NCBI GenBank assembly: GCA_937902865.1
Contig: CALFNJ010000698.1
Coordinates: 1 to 5,939, forward strand
Direction: 5' to 3'
Length of the DNA stretch: 5,939 bases
DNA from: an uncultured Opitutaceae bacterium
GTDB lineage: Bacteria; Verrucomicrobiota; Verrucomicrobiia; Opitutales; Opitutaceae
A model generated the notes under the pieces. That model was not told the origin of the DNA and ran no database searches. It saw nothing but the letters and a program-made list of their open reading frames with translations. A program made the position numbers and the translations under genes. Shown piece after piece: positions 5,296 to 5,939 of this stretch (its first letter is position 1; each line of letters starts with the position of its first letter).

Positions 5296-5414
5296 TTTTA
5301 TTTTACTTTCCTGCAGTGACTTAGCGGATTTGGAGCAAGTTGGTACATCGCCTGCAAAAGGGAGTGCACGCATTCGCTAAACCTCTCAACCAAAACAACC
5401 AATCCTCTCCCGCC

Positions 5415-5939
5415 ATGCTCCTCGCCTCGACCTTCCGGCCTTCCTCCGACAAGCAGCAGCACGATCGCGATTCCAACCACGACCGCTTCACCCCGACCGG
5501 CCAGGCCGAGGTGACGGACAAGGTGATCAGCCGCCGTCGCAAGAGTTCCGACGCCAGCATCCACGAGCCGGTCGACACCCGCGGGCCGGGCGGGATCGTG
5601 AAGGGGGCGATGAAGAAGGTGTACTGCGTGATGGAGTCGCTGGAAATCCGCCGCCACCAGTTCCAGGCGTCGGTTGGCCTTTACCACATCCCGGAGGCGT
5701 TCGCGCAGGATCCCAAGCGGATCGATCCGCTGGCGGCGGTGGCCAAGGTCAGCTTCACGGAGCCGGTGGATCTCGGCGCCCTGGCAACGAAGGAAAAGGT
5801 CGCGGCCATCCAGGAGAACGACGCCGATCTCTCGCCTGAATTCGTGGAGCGCGTGCAGCGCGGAGTGGAAAAGCTCATCCCTTCCCATCGCGAGGCGCTC
5901 ATCCTCATCCACAAGTCCGCTCAGACCTACGGTGACGTT
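5415..5939 (+). CDS. Unrecognised protein, N-terminal 175 residues (3' partial)
   Basis: The frame is open from ATG 5415 to the last base with no stop, so the gene continues to the right. Codons end mostly in G or C throughout, and the opposite strand gives the His/Arg/Leu-rich product typical of antisense to real coding DNA, which supports this frame. I recognise no family. There is no signal peptide: residues 9-60 are hydrophilic and rich in Asp, Arg, His and Ser, and probably disordered. A more ordered part begins near MKKVYCVMESLEIRRHQF (66-83), followed by a charged, helix-prone stretch (122-165). The start lacks a Shine-Dalgarno sequence. An in-frame ATG at 5610 is preceded by a purine-rich run and is an alternative, but coding-like codon use already begins at 5415. 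A cytoplasmic location is likely. Confidence 0.75.
   Translation, partial: MLLASTFRPSSDKQQHDRDSNHDRFTPTGQAEVTDKVISRRRKSSDASIHEPVDTRGPGGIVKGAMKKVYCVMESLEIRRHQFQASVGLYHIPEAFAQDPKRIDPLAAVAKVSFTEPVDLGALATKEKVAAIQENDADLSPEFVERVQRGVEKLIPSHREALILIHKSAQTYGDV

Larger units (their letters stand above)
5085..5414. other. Intergenic spacer with hairpin repeat and candidate promoter
   Basis: These 330 bases between the exported protein gene and the right-edge gene hold a long hairpin (5116-5191), a small dyad ATACA-T-TGTAT (5226-5236) and a possible promoter (5266-5295). An A/C-rich leader of roughly 110 bases then runs to the ATG at 5415. Frames crossing the hairpin on either strand look repeat-derived and lack recognisable domains, so I call no gene here. 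Confidence 0.6.

Noticed and set aside
5298..5912. A 204-codon frame on - at the right edge.
   Set aside because: Its His/Arg/Leu/Val-rich product has no motif and is antisense to an open + frame with better codon character.

Overview
The window is high-GC bacterial DNA with long G/C-ending codon runs. It holds six protein-coding genes, two of them cut by the window edges, and three repeat-bearing intergenic stretches. The start codons whose upstream sequence is visible lack a properly spaced Shine-Dalgarno sequence. The spacers carry long imperfect palindromes. Secreted Ala/Asn-rich and outer-membrane-type proteins point to a Gram-negative cell. Together these features suggest Verrucomicrobiota, perhaps an Opitutaceae-like genome. 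That placement is inference, because no rRNA or marker gene is present.

Left part (1-1461): an endonuclease/exonuclease/phosphatase (EEP) family hydrolase on +, with its 5' end outside the window, converges on a TVP38/DedA-type (VTT domain) membrane protein on -. The two coding regions overlap tail to tail by 137 bases. The overlap includes the EEP catalytic Ser-Asp-His codons. Both families recur near phospholipase-D-like genes, so a membrane-lipid role is a reasonable guess.

Middle part (1462-3952): a 531-base divergent spacer contains an imperfect inverted repeat and a short A/T-rich direct repeat. Two + strand genes for exported proteins follow. The first is a 300-residue Ala/Asn/Gly-rich protein with a helical C-terminal domain, and the second is a 263-residue outer-membrane beta-barrel protein of the MetA-pathway/transporter type. 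Each is followed by a terminator-like hairpin. A 7-2-7 palindrome lies just ahead of the barrel gene.

Right part (3953-5939): a 406-base spacer is packed with inverted repeats (a 21-nt GC-rich palindrome, a 100-nt hairpin and a further stem of about 80 nt). Then come a 241-residue exported protein of unknown function with a GTG start, another 76-nt hairpin of dispersed-repeat type, a possible sigma70-type promoter, and the first 175 codons of an unrecognised protein that runs off the window.

No CRISPR array, tRNA, rRNA, transposase or defence system is visible. The points most worth a second look are the convergent overlap, the cluster of palindromic repeats, and the low-complexity secreted protein with 11-residue periodicity.
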